Assembly: GCA_017520935.1 (NCBI GenBank)
Contig: JAFXEF010000006.1
Location: 1 to 38,747 of the forward strand
DNA length: 38,747 bases
Reading direction: 5' to 3'
Origin: Bacteroidaceae bacterium
GTDB taxonomy: Bacteria; Bacteroidota; Bacteroidia; Bacteroidales; Bacteroidaceae
The position numbers were made by a program, and so were the translations under genes. Positions 1 to 8,446 of this stretch are shown here, one piece after another. Numbering within the stretch: position 1 is the stretch's first letter; each line of letters begins with the position of its first letter. The notes beneath the pieces were generated by a model. That model had not been told where the DNA came from. It ran no database searches and worked only from the letters and a program-made list of their open reading frames with translations.

Positions 1-97
<97 letters not shown>

Positions 98-103
98 TTT
101 CAG

Positions 104-145
104 GAGAGAGGAGCAGTCAGGGATGAAGGCTCCTCTCTCTCTTTC
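104..145 (+). terminator. Terminator of the rRNA operon
   Basis: AGAGAGGAGC (105-114) pairs with GCTCCTCTCT (129-138) across a 14-base loop and is followed by a pyrimidine-rich CTCTTTC stretch. It lies directly downstream of the 5S gene. From here to 275 I see no convincing gene, only a 23-codon ORF. Confidence 0.8.
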
Positions 146-274
146 GTTATGGGGGACGAAAAACTGACCCGCAGCACGGGTCGTTTATGCGTCTGACCAA
201 GAGGGAATATAAGCGCTTGCAACGATGGTCGGCCAAAGAGATGAAGCACCGGATGTAACAACGTGTGTCCGTTG

Positions 275-1970
275 CTACGGCATCATATTCAGTAGTTGCT
301 GGCGGTGAGGTGCGTCAGATTGTCGGATGTGCTCTCTCTGGCGCGATTTGCGTGAGTAGATGTTCGAGATGCTGTTCTTGGTAAACAGGTGTATGGCCTT
401 GGCCGAGAATCCGGCATAGATGTAGCAGAGCAGCACCGTGTCGTCGTAGGGCAGCTCGGGCAGTTCGGCATGTATGTGTGCCATGGCGTTGTCGCAGTAT
501 TCGTTGACAATGCTCTCCAGCTCTTGCATCTCTTTGCGGTTTCCTGCCATGCGGTCTATAGCCTTCTTCACCTTTTGGTATATGGCTTCGCGGTCGGCCT
601 TGCTCCCGCTGGTCTCATAGTAGGTGTTGGTGAGTTCGTTGAGTAGCTCGTATCGTCCGCGCATGAGGTCGGCCAGTCGTGTGCTCATGGTGCGTGCCTG
701 CTCGTCGTGCTGTTGCAGCTGTTCTCCCATACGGTTTATCGTCTCCTCCTTGCTGTAGAGCGAGCGTTGCAGGTCTTCGGTGAGGTTCACGTAACCGTCC
801 AGTTCCTCACGCTTCTTTCGCGCGCGTGTGCGCGATACTATAATGATGATGGCTATTACCAGTATGGCCATCACCACGATGGAGAATATCGCTTGGCGAC
901 TTTTCTGTAGTTTCACCTCCGTCAGTTCAGATTGTTCCTGGAAGAAGTCGCGTTGAGTCTCTATTAATGGATGGCGAGTAGCAATACGTAACAATGAATC
1001 TTGTAGACTTAACATTATCTCGTGGTTTGCAAGAGCCTGCATGTAATCCCCCTTTGATTTATATATTTTGTACCCCTGATGGTACAGTGAGATTGTATCT
1101 TCTATCGTGCGTGTCTGTTCCCATGCTTTTTCCAGATGAAAGAGAGCTTTTTCTTGTTCTCCATTTGATGCATATTGACGCGCCAACAAGTATTCTCCAT
1201 TCATATCTGCAGCATATGCTTTATATCCTTCACTATTGTACAACTGGAAGAACGAATTCGAATCGTTAAAAGCATCATACAGCTCAAATAGATGCTGCAG
1301 GCAGCTCACATATAACGATTTGCGATTATTAGCATAAGTCCATGCGGCAGCTTCTTTCAGGCTTGCTTCTGCATTTGAAAAATCATTCATCGCTTTATAT
1401 GCGTGCCCTATATTCCTTAAAGCATTGTACTGCAATCGAGGAATATTAGCTTCTTTATAATATTCATACGCTATTTTAAGATTTCTCAAGGCTGTGGCAT
1501 AATCATAATCTCTAGAATAGAGTGCTCCCAGGTGTGCATATAGCAGCCCTTTTATATAAGAATCTTCTACTTCACCTGCATACTGCTCGGCTTCTGTATA
1601 TAATGCCATCGCTTGATGAAATTCTTTGGCATTCTCACATACTCTGCCATGATAATACAATGCTTGCAGCGCACGCAACGGCTCACTACTTTTGCGATAA
1701 TACCTTGTGGCTATACTTATCAATGAGTCGCTATTCACATCTATATAGCACTTGTCCAATGCCTGGCTGTAGAGCAGTGCATGAAAGGCTCGTGCTTCAC
1801 CATGCAGCTGGTTGACATTCATGGCAGCAAATGCGGTGCGACGCTGTCGGCATTGGCCTCCATGCGTGTCTCCAAGTATGCAAGCTCCTCCATCGCTGCG
1901 CGATTGGTCATCCCGTGAGCAGAGCTATCATCAGTGCCAATATCAGTGGCAGTGTATTGCGTGTGTTCAT
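275..1970 (-). pseudogene. TPR membrane regulator with C-terminal HTH-like domain, 5' end frameshifted twice
   Basis: A 515-residue open frame runs from 1822 to 275: TPR-type helical repeats over about residues 1-290, one transmembrane segment near 308-332, a coiled coil, and a C-terminal domain with the DDTVLLCYIYAGFSAKAI motif and following basic helix typical of Bacteroidales TPR/HTH regulators. The frame lacks a signal peptide. Upstream, an ATG at 1970 encodes MNTRNTLPLILALMIALLTG, a lipoprotein-like signal, then stops at TGA (1908-1910). The missing link is readable in a second frame (1911-1819, TNRAAMEELAYLETRMEANA). Adding one base after the TG at about 1909 would restore a lipobox Cys (LLTGC), and one base near 1846 would join it to the long frame. 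The intact gene would start 5 bp after the yhcG-like stop, forming an operon. The lesions are either real decay or sequence errors; family membership is confident, the target genes are unknown. Confidence 0.75.
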
Positions 1971-1975
1971 GATGT

Positions 1976-3019
1976 TCAGTCCTGAGATTTACTTTGCTGT
2001 TGTAGTCTGAATATTTCCTTTTGTCGTTCTATTTCGCGACGTAATTCCTCCTCTGTGGGGAGCAGAGGTAAATACTTGGCAGCAAACAACTGTTCATTTC
2101 CATTTAGGATAGAATACCTTGCGATATCTTTATCTGTATCAGAGCATAGCACAATCCCTATTGTCGGGTTATCACCTTCTGTACGCTTCAAATCATCATA
2201 CATACGGCGGTACATATCCATTTGCCCCACATCTTGATGGGTAATTTTTCCAATTTTAAGGTCTATTAAGACGTAACATTTCAGTATAACATTATAGAAT
2301 ACCAGGTCGATGAAGTAGTCTTGCGCTTCAGTCCTAATCATCTGTTGGCGTTTTACAAAAGCAAAACCTCGTCCGAGTTCCATCAGGAAGTCCTGTAGAT
2401 GGTCAATAATGGCTGTCTCAAGTTCTTGTTCGGGAAAGCTGTTGTCTTGCTTGAAACCCAAGAACTCTGCAATGATAGGGCTTTTAAGCAGTTCCAGCTT
2501 TGTGGGATGCTCCTCATGCATAGGTAATTGAGGTTGGCTGAAATGCCGCTCAAAATATTGTGTACTGATATTTCTGTTAAGGGTACGTACACTCCACATT
2601 TCTTGTGAGGCCATTTCTAAATACCAACGAATGGCGGTCTCATTTTCCACTCTTAATGTAGCAAGTACATGCGACCAAGAAAGATTTTGCAAACGCGTTT
2701 GCAAAATCATGACATCCGGTATCGTAAGGTAAAATTGTCGAAAATACGCCAAGTATCGTTGACTATACCCTTTACCATACTCAGTCGTCAGTCTTACGGA
2801 CAGGTCTTTTATTAACATCTTCCCATACTCTGCACGTTCGTTTCCTCGTTGCTCTTCTTCTACGATACGCTTCCCAATATTCCAATAGGTCTCTATCATT
2901 ACCCTATTCACCGAACTGTAGGCCTTGGATCTACCCTGTTCTATAATATTACGTACATCTGAAACGAATTTCTCAGGTATGTTACCGATGCCTTTTATTA
3001 TGGGATTGTCGTTATTCAT
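1976..3019 (-). CDS. YhcG-family PD-(D/E)XK nuclease (DUF1016)
   Basis: 347 residues. The N-terminal part (about 10-170) is the DUF1016 helical domain, with the typical TYWNIGKRIVEEEQ and SQRYLAYFRQFY signatures. The C-terminal part is the PD-(D/E)XK nuclease-like fold: the acidic residue in YFIDLVFYN followed by the D-x-K of YVLIDLKIGK, then QDVGQMDMY. Length is normal for the family. Members are common in accessory islands near restriction-modification or defence genes, and their cellular role is not settled. The start ATG at 3019 is followed by a normal domain start. Five bases after the stop lies the original start of the TPR regulator, so the two were probably co-transcribed. Confidence 0.85.
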   Translation of the reverse strand: MNNDNPIIKGIGNIPEKFVSDVRNIIEQGRSKAYSSVNRVMIETYWNIGKRIVEEEQRGNERAEYGKMLIKDLSVRLTTEYGKGYSQRYLAYFRQFYLTIPDVMILQTRLQNLSWSHVLATLRVENETAIRWYLEMASQEMWSVRTLNRNISTQYFERHFSQPQLPMHEEHPTKLELLKSPIIAEFLGFKQDNSFPEQELETAIIDHLQDFLMELGRGFAFVKRQQMIRTEAQDYFIDLVFYNVILKCYVLIDLKIGKITHQDVGQMDMYRRMYDDLKRTEGDNPTIGIVLCSDTDKDIARYSILNGNEQLFAAKYLPLLPTEEELRREIERQKEIFRLQQQSKSQD

Positions 3020-3274
3020 ACAATAAATCTTTTCTGTTTATTGCCGTAAAAGTACAAAAAGCCATTCAATAAAGCAAATGCGATGGCAGGATATTATAGA
3101 ATCAGCTGTCAATGCAGTTTTTGTCCATTTTGCCACCTTGCAGAGCATGTCTATAATGCACTGATTTACAGTGTCCATTACCACCTTGCAAGGTTCTAAA
3201 ATCTTGCAAAGTTATAACGCGCAATAAATCAATTGTTTGCAAAGGAGCTTGCAAGGCGGTTTCTTGTCCTTTTC
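3020..3274. other. Intergenic region with repeated CCACCTTGCA words
   Basis: No gene is supported here. CCACCTTGCA occurs at about 3132 and 3181, the second within the palindrome ACCTTGCAAGGT, and an inverted version (GCTTGCAAGGCGG) lies near 3248. The minus-strand 72-codon ORF across it reads as repeats of LQGG and looks spurious. This seems to be a repeat-type intergenic sequence between the minus-strand yhcG-like gene and the plus-strand island. Confidence 0.4.
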
Positions 3275-3307
3275 TTTGTTTTGAGGGTACAAAAGCCTCT
3301 ACCTTTG
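3275..3307 (+). promoter_or_regulatory. Bacteroidota sigma-ABfr type promoter for the peptide island
   Basis: TTTG at 3275-3278 and TACCTTTG at 3300-3307 are separated by 21 bases, matching the TTTG / TAnnTTTG consensus. Transcription would start near 3313 and give a leader of about 43 nt before the DUF3244 gene. It is the clearest promoter at the left edge of the island. Confidence 0.75.
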
Positions 3308-3355
3308 CCGCAGAAATCAAACAAAATTATTCACAAACTTAAATTTTTACAAGCG

Positions 3356-3760
3356 ATGAGAACAAAAGTATTTTTCTTTTCCCTTTTGATGGGATTGGTG
3401 ATGGTAGGTAATGTACAGTCTGCTTATGCGGAGGATTTTGAAATTCCTGAAAATCAAACTGGCCCTATTATATTGACACAAGAAGGGATGATAGATGTTA
3501 GTGATGACCGAGGAGTTGTTGTTATCCCTCTTGAGGCATACTACCAAGGCGAAACCATCTTTCTTGATTTTACGTACAATGTAGGTAATGTAGAGGTAAG
3601 CGTGCGAAATACGACTACCGGAAATTGCTGGTCGGGAACGGTGAATTCTGCCGATGGAATGGGCGAAATAAGTATTGCCGGTGGCGGTGTTGGTAGCTAC
3701 ACCCTTACCTTGGTGACCGCCTATGGCGATAAGTATCACGGAACATTTACTATAGACTGA
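3356..3760 (+). CDS. Secreted DUF3244 family protein
   Basis: 134 residues starting MRTKVFFFSLLMGLVMVG, a clear Sec signal peptide with likely cleavage after AYA (about residue 25). The mature part is a small all-beta domain in which ETIFLDFTYNVGNVEVSVRN followed by GGVGSYTLTLVTAYGDKYHG matches the Bacteroidota DUF3244 pattern (an Ig/FnIII-like sandwich of unknown function). I chose the ATG at 3356 because the longer frame upstream adds non-signal residues before the hydrophobic core and overlaps the promoter. It is followed after 7 bp by the glycosyltransferase-like gene, so it is probably the first gene of the transcript. DUF3244 genes are often found near secretion clusters in Bacteroidales; a direct role here is inference. 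Confidence 0.75.
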   Translation: MRTKVFFFSLLMGLVMVGNVQSAYAEDFEIPENQTGPIILTQEGMIDVSDDRGVVVIPLEAYYQGETIFLDFTYNVGNVEVSVRNTTTGNCWSGTVNSADGMGEISIAGGGVGSYTLTLVTAYGDKYHGTFTID

Positions 3761-3767
3761 TTCCATC

Positions 3768-4544
3768 ATGAACAAGGTAGCGGTACTCTTTGTATTACAC
3801 ATCATCAATGACGATATCGTGGCGCGGTATGAGAAGCTGCGCCACGAGCTACCGCCCAATCATGAACTCTTTTGGGCGTTCGATGCCGAGGGTGGCGACA
3901 AGGCACAGGCATTGGCCTATAGCAATTAGGTTCGCTTCTTCTTTTTCGATTCTGCCATGCTCAATGCCTTGGGCTATACAGCCATCACCACTACCATAAT
4001 TGGTAGTTTGAACTTCGTGATGCAACGCTTCGGCTTGGATCATCCCGAGTATGATTACTACTGGATAGTTGAGTACGATGTGGTGTTTACCGGCAACTGG
4101 TACACCATATTTGCCGACATTGATAGCCTTGATGCAGATTTAGTCAGCACACATATCGAGCGATACAATGCTCGCAATTGGAATTGGCACTGGTGGCATC
4201 CCGCCGTGTGGGCTGGCCATTGTATTTCTAAGGAGCGTTGCGTCAAATCCTTCAACCCCATCTATCGTCTCTCGGCACGTGCCCTGGGATTTATGGATGC
4301 CTTCCTGAAAGCAGGCAACTCGGGACATTATGAGATGCTGATGCCCACGGCCCTTTTCAATCACGGCTATACCCTTGTCGACATTGGCGGATATTGTGAG
4401 TTTACCCCACCAGAATACATCAACCGTTATTATGTGTCTGATACAGGGACGAACAATGGCACTATGCGCTATCGACCTCTCTACGATAGGATGTATATAG
4501 AGCTTATTAGTACTGAAAACAGATTATTTCATCCATTAAAATAG
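3768..4544 (+). pseudogene. Putative GT-A type glycosyltransferase interrupted by an in-frame amber codon
   Basis: One reading frame runs from ATG 3768 to TAG 4542-4544 (258 codons) and is interrupted only by TAG at 3927-3929 (codon 54), between YSN and VRFFFFDSAML. The same frame can restart at ATG 3957. The part around WIVEYDVVFTGNWYTIFADI resembles the acidic metal/nucleotide-sugar site of GT-A glycosyltransferases, and the following Trp/His-rich WNWHWWHPAVWAGHC is distinctive. The assignment to glycosyltransferase is tentative. The flanking frame is continuous, so a single CAG-to-TAG type change explains the stop. The gene starts 7 bp after the DUF3244 stop and ends 23 bp before the radical SAM gene. 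Confidence 0.55.
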
Positions 4545-4567
4545 AAATCTCATTATAATATAACTTT

Positions 4568-5859
4568 ATGAAAACAAGTAGGTTCAATTATTATATTCCT
4601 TATAAAGGAAGGTATCTTTTCTTTAACGGAATGAGTAAACACTTCTTTTTTGTGTCGGAAAAGAATTATGAGACATTTTTAGATGTGGTTTCACATCCAG
4701 AGAAAGACGATCACGTCCTAAAATACTCATCTTTTCTCGCACGAATGAAGAGTGAAGGATTCGTACTTGATGATAAAACGGATGAAATGGATTTATTGCG
4801 CCAGAAATTTGAAGAACAACGATACGGAGATTTATATATGCTGATGATTCTTCCAACTTATCGTTGCAATCTTTCTTGTTGGTATTGCATACAGAAGCAT
4901 CAGAATGTAGATTTGACAGATGAAATAGTTGAACGCATAAAAAACATATCAAAAATTATCTCATTGAGAATAAAATAAAGCGATTCCGTTTAGCATGGTT
5001 TGGAGGCGAACCTCTTATTGCCTACAAACAGTTAATTAATATAACTGCATTTGCAAGAGATTTCTGTAGAAGATACCGAATAAGATTCTTTTGTGATATT
5101 ACAACCAATGGGTTATTATTGACATCGGAGCGTATAACGGAACTTAAAGATTTAGGTGTAAGAATGTTTCAAATAACCATTGATGGCTGTAGGGAAAAGC
5201 ATAATCAGGTAAAACGCACGAAAGGCAATGTTGCATTTGATCAGACTGTTAAAAATGTTCTGAAGATTGTAAAGATTATTCCTGATGTGCATTGTATTCT
5301 TCGAATTAATTGTTCACCGGACACTTTGGAACCAGAGGAAATAGTAAAAGACCTTAATGGGTTGATCCCTATTGAGTTTAGGAATCGGATTCAAATATCT
5401 CCTAATCGTATATGGCAATTAGATATGGATTCTATACCATTAGCCAAATTTACAAAGTTAAAGCACTTGCTTTCTTCTAATTATTATGGCGTAGGCACCT
5501 CGGAGGCAAGCACATGCTACGTTGATTTCAAGCATTTCAACAGTATCTTTCCTAATGGTTGCGTTGACAAATGTGAAGATGAGAAATTAGAGGGACTAAA
5601 AGGGATACTTACAGAATCTGGAGATATTGTATGGAGCGAAAATCATCCATTTGAGACTTATCTACCTTTATCTGAAAATAGTGAATGTCTACAATGTAAG
5701 CACGTAGGATTTTGCATGGGACCATGTCCGAAGAAACGCAATATGATGGTTAAGCAATATGGGAGAGTGGTCTGTAAAATTCCTGGTAAACACAACAAAG
5801 ATAAAATCATACAGGATGCAATTCTGCATTATTGTGAAAGTCTCAATATTGGCTGTTAA
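4568..5859 (+). pseudogene. Radical SAM/SPASM peptide maturase split over two frames (possible -1 frameshift)
   Basis: Frame 1 (4568-4978) carries an N-terminal domain and the radical SAM CxxxCxxC motif (C100, C104, C107 in YRCNLSCWYC). It then stops. The neighbouring frame carries on without a gap in homology: WFGGEPL (the GGEP motif binding SAM), then a C-terminal SPASM domain with CLQCKHVGFCMGPC and further cysteines to 5859. Joining needs a -1 shift (or one added A) at ATA AAA AAC, 4937-4945, giving about 430 residues, the usual SPASM maturase length. The join sits exactly on the heptamer A AAA AAC in the correct phase for -1 slippage. In this context it would modify the GG-leader peptide at 8067, using SAM and iron-sulfur clusters. 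Alternatives are a simple base loss in an A6 run or a sequencing error. The region is AT-richer than its neighbours. Confidence 0.8.
4939..4945 (+). promoter_or_regulatory. Candidate -1 slippery heptamer A AAA AAC
   Basis: Codons ATA AAA AAC of frame 1 form X XXY YYZ with X=A, Y=A, Z=C. A -1 slip leads directly to CAT ATC AAA AAT, the frame that encodes the rest of the radical SAM enzyme. A weak AU-rich stem (4956-4962 with 4966-4973, one bulge) lies about 10 bases downstream; it is poor support for stimulation. Confidence 0.4.
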
Positions 5860-5872
5860 ATATTCCATAATT

Positions 5873-8014
5873 ATGAAACGCAATATCTTTTACATACTGT
5901 TAATGCTTTTCACAATTACAACAGTTGAAGCCGGCAATGAATCGTTATCGTATGATACAACTTTGGTCAGACCTGCCATTGATACTACATCCATAGCTTT
6001 GATACATACGTTGGATTCCGTAGTGGTGACGGCCGAACATATTACCCACTATGCCGATCGTGATGTGGTGCGTATAACCCGTGAAATGCGCAAGGGAGCA
6101 CGCAATACGGCACAAATGTTGGGCAATATCCCTGGTATAGATTGTGACTATTCCAACAATGAGTTGAGGTATTATGGTTCACGAAATATCCTTATTTTGG
6201 TTGACAGCATAGAAAGACCGGTCGATTATATCAAGGAACTTCATCATTTGCGTTATGACAAGGTCGATATTATCCCTAATCCGTTGGGGAAATATGCAGA
6301 ATATGATGCCGTCATTAATTTGCATACAAAGGAGAACTATGAAGGCTATGAAGGAAATCTGTCAAACTCACTGGACTATCTACCCACTGATGGCAATGGA
6401 AGTAACAAAAGAATCAAAGATGATAATACCTCGGCTGCCTTTACTTATACCCGCAATAAATGGAATTTTGTAGGAAGGTATAACATAAATTTTCATCAAC
6501 GTGAAATGCATAATGAAAAAAAGAACATTAATTATGTGAATAGACTGGTAGAAGATGAAATAGACAAAGGCTTGTCTTTCAACAAACGACTACGCCATAA
6601 TTTTTACACAGCATTAGATTATCAGATAAACAAGAAACATTCTTTTTCTGCATCTTATCAGATTTCTTACACCTCCATTGAACAATGTGTTGATAGGAAG
6701 GTAGAACGTACATGGCTTGATACATGGATAAAAGACTCAATAGAAGTCAATAGTGATGAGGATGAAAATCTCAGGCATCAAACTATTGGTTGTTTTTACA
6801 GAGGAAAGACCAAAGACTGGAACTATAATTGTGATTTCAACTATATCAAAGAGGATGCTCTTTATTCAAGAGACTATCGGCAGAGTTCGGGATATACATT
6901 TGATAAAGATTTAAAAAGCCAGATGGATTATGTTTGGATGAAAACTGAGGCAAACCGCCGATTTCTTAATAACCGATTCTACTTGAACTTCGGGTACAAT
7001 TATACATATAAAGGATATAAGCCGGAGGACTATAATAATGAGGATTTGTTGAGTTGCAATAAATACAATCGTAAGGAGTTGTGGACCTGGATGTCGTTTC
7101 AAGTCAATGAAAATACATCCTTGAACTTCAATACATCTGCACAGCATGTACATACGCAAAGTCGTAATTATATAGATGACAATATGGTTTATAAACTTGG
7201 AGGAATGCTTTATCATCGTTGGAATGACCAGATATGGATGCGCATCAACTATTGGAATAATGTAAGCTACCCATCGCTGAACCTTGTGAATGAGTATGGC
7301 TATTTTACCGATTCCTTGACTTGGAGTGGTGGTAATCCTGCACTGAAGACGAATGTCAATCATTCCGGTAGAGTATGGGTGGACTTCTTCAAGCTCTTTA
7401 ATGTACAAATGGGATATATTTATTCGCCCAACCAGTTTGCTACGATGACGGATATAGGGGAAGGCATATTGCCTTCGGGTGAATATGGACAATACATTGT
7501 CAGGATGCCGCAGAACACCTCTTATCAAGAGGGATGGACTTCGTTCTCTATATTTAAGAAAGTAAAAGCATTTACATTCAGCGCATATTTAAGGTATCGT
7601 TATATGAAGGCCTATTATAGGGAAATAAGTCAACTATGTAGGAGAGGGGACGGGAATATCCAAGTACGTTACTATAATGAGGAGAATCGTTTACACTTGT
7701 CAGTGCGCTATAATTTAGACAACAGCTATACTGTTACACCAGAAGGATGGGGAAATATCAATGCACAGTATCTTTCTTTCACGGGAAATAAAGATTTTCT
7801 GAATCAGCAGCTAAATGTAAGTGTCAGATATGTGACACCATTCTTGTTGAGAAACGTTATTAAAAGTGAGACGTCATCTTTGGCACAATATGGATATCAA
7901 TATGCGAATCTAAGAAAGTCGAGTGAACATGCTTTATTGGTAACATTGACATATCGTTTCCATGGGGGAAAAAGTGTGCGACAATACAATCGTAGTATGC
8001 AAGATGAAAGATAA
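5873..8014 (+). CDS. Outer-membrane beta-barrel receptor-like protein
   Basis: 713 residues from the ATG at 5873. A signal peptide (MKRNIFYILLMLFTITTVEA) is followed by a plug-like region (about 50-170) with LDSVVVTAEHITHYADRDVV, NTAQMLGNIPGIDCD, NILILVDSIERP and VDIIPNPLGKYAEYDAVINL, which matches the TonB receptor plug pattern. The rest is rich in alternating aromatic/polar beta strands and ends with a short strand HALLVTLTYRFHGG, as in the OMP_b-brl_3 (TonB-dependent receptor-like) family. No carboxypeptidase-like repeat precedes the plug. It begins 13 bp after the radical SAM stop and lies just upstream of the precursor peptide. It may be the outer-membrane exit or an immunity/uptake component for the peptide; that is inference from position. 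Confidence 0.75.
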   Translation: MKRNIFYILLMLFTITTVEAGNESLSYDTTLVRPAIDTTSIALIHTLDSVVVTAEHITHYADRDVVRITREMRKGARNTAQMLGNIPGIDCDYSNNELRYYGSRNILILVDSIERPVDYIKELHHLRYDKVDIIPNPLGKYAEYDAVINLHTKENYEGYEGNLSNSLDYLPTDGNGSNKRIKDDNTSAAFTYTRNKWNFVGRYNINFHQREMHNEKKNINYVNRLVEDEIDKGLSFNKRLRHNFYTALDYQINKKHSFSASYQISYTSIEQCVDRKVERTWLDTWIKDSIEVNSDEDENLRHQTIGCFYRGKTKDWNYNCDFNYIKEDALYSRDYRQSSGYTFDKDLKSQMDYVWMKTEANRRFLNNRFYLNFGYNYTYKGYKPEDYNNEDLLSCNKYNRKELWTWMSFQVNENTSLNFNTSAQHVHTQSRNYIDDNMVYKLGGMLYHRWNDQIWMRINYWNNVSYPSLNLVNEYGYFTDSLTWSGGNPALKTNVNHSGRVWVDFFKLFNVQMGYIYSPNQFATMTDIGEGILPSGEYGQYIVRMPQNTSYQEGWTSFSIFKKVKAFTFSAYLRYRYMKAYYREISQLCRRGDGNIQVRYYNEENRLHLSVRYNLDNSYTVTPEGWGNINAQYLSFTGNKDFLNQQLNVSVRYVTPFLLRNVIKSETSSLAQYGYQYANLRKSSEHALLVTLTYRFHGGKSVRQYNRSMQDER

Positions 8015-8066
8015 AAGAACAAAGCGCGCTATTAATATTTATTGTTTCAATTCTAAAAGAAAAATC

Positions 8067-8366
8067 ATGACAACGTTAAAGAAAATCAATCAAATGAAAG
8101 AGGACTATAATGTCCTTACAGAAATGGAGTTACTCCGCATATATGGTGGAGCAACTACAAGTGATTCAGGTGATGGCTCCAATTGCTGTGGTACTACACC
8201 TAGTTCTTCCAATTGTTGTAGCAGTTGTAGCTGTGGCTGCAATTCAAATTCAGGCTCTGGTAGTGGCTCTAGTAGCGGATCGGGATCAGGATCAGGTGGA
8301 GGTACGACTGGGTCTTTGAAAGTAGACTTCTGGGTTATAGAGGCCTGTTTATCACATACATTTTAA
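8067..8366 (+). CDS. GG-leader, Cys-rich precursor peptide
   Basis: 99 residues. Residues 1-28 form a double-glycine leader: a Lys-rich start (MTTLKKINQMKED) then LTEMELLRIYGG, like the Bacteroidota natural-product precursor leaders cut by C39 peptidases. The core has two CC pairs (40-41, 50-51), then C54, C56 and C58 in SSCSCGC, followed by a Gly/Ser repeat tail (62-79) and a last Cys at 94. The start at ATG 8067 gives a leader of normal size; the longer upstream frame overlaps the receptor gene. It sits between the receptor and the C39 ABC exporter, with a radical SAM enzyme upstream, so it is the likely substrate of both. No detailed core family is recognised, and the nature of any crosslinks or sugars is unknown. 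Confidence 0.75.
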   Translation: MTTLKKINQMKEDYNVLTEMELLRIYGGATTSDSGDGSNCCGTTPSSSNCCSSCSCGCNSNSGSGSGSSSGSGSGSGGGTTGSLKVDFWVIEACLSHTF

Positions 8367-8374
8367 TGAAAAAT

Positions 8375-8430
8375 GCTGATTGGAGAGTCTTGAAACTGAC
8401 TTGAAAAGACTTTCCAGTCAGCCTTTCCTG
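8375..8430 (+). terminator. Hairpin between precursor and exporter genes (attenuator-like)
   Basis: Seventeen bases at 8375-8391 pair with 8406-8422 with only two G-U wobbles, with a 14-base loop, nine bases after the peptide stop. A short CTTTCC follows rather than a long U tract. Such a hairpin could limit read-through or protect the peptide mRNA 3' end so that peptide exceeds exporter. Confidence 0.65.
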
Positions 8431-8446
8431 AATTTTATAGGTGTTT

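Noticed and set aside
187..258. 23-codon ORF (MRLTKREYKRLQRW...) downstream of the 5S terminator
   Set aside because: It has a natural look but is very short, lacks a good ribosome-binding site and has no recognisable family; it may be a remnant.
3102..3320. Minus-strand 72-codon ORF with repeated LQGG
   Set aside because: It reads across the repeated CCACCTTGCA words and the plus-strand promoter; the repetition comes from the DNA repeats, not from a protein domain.
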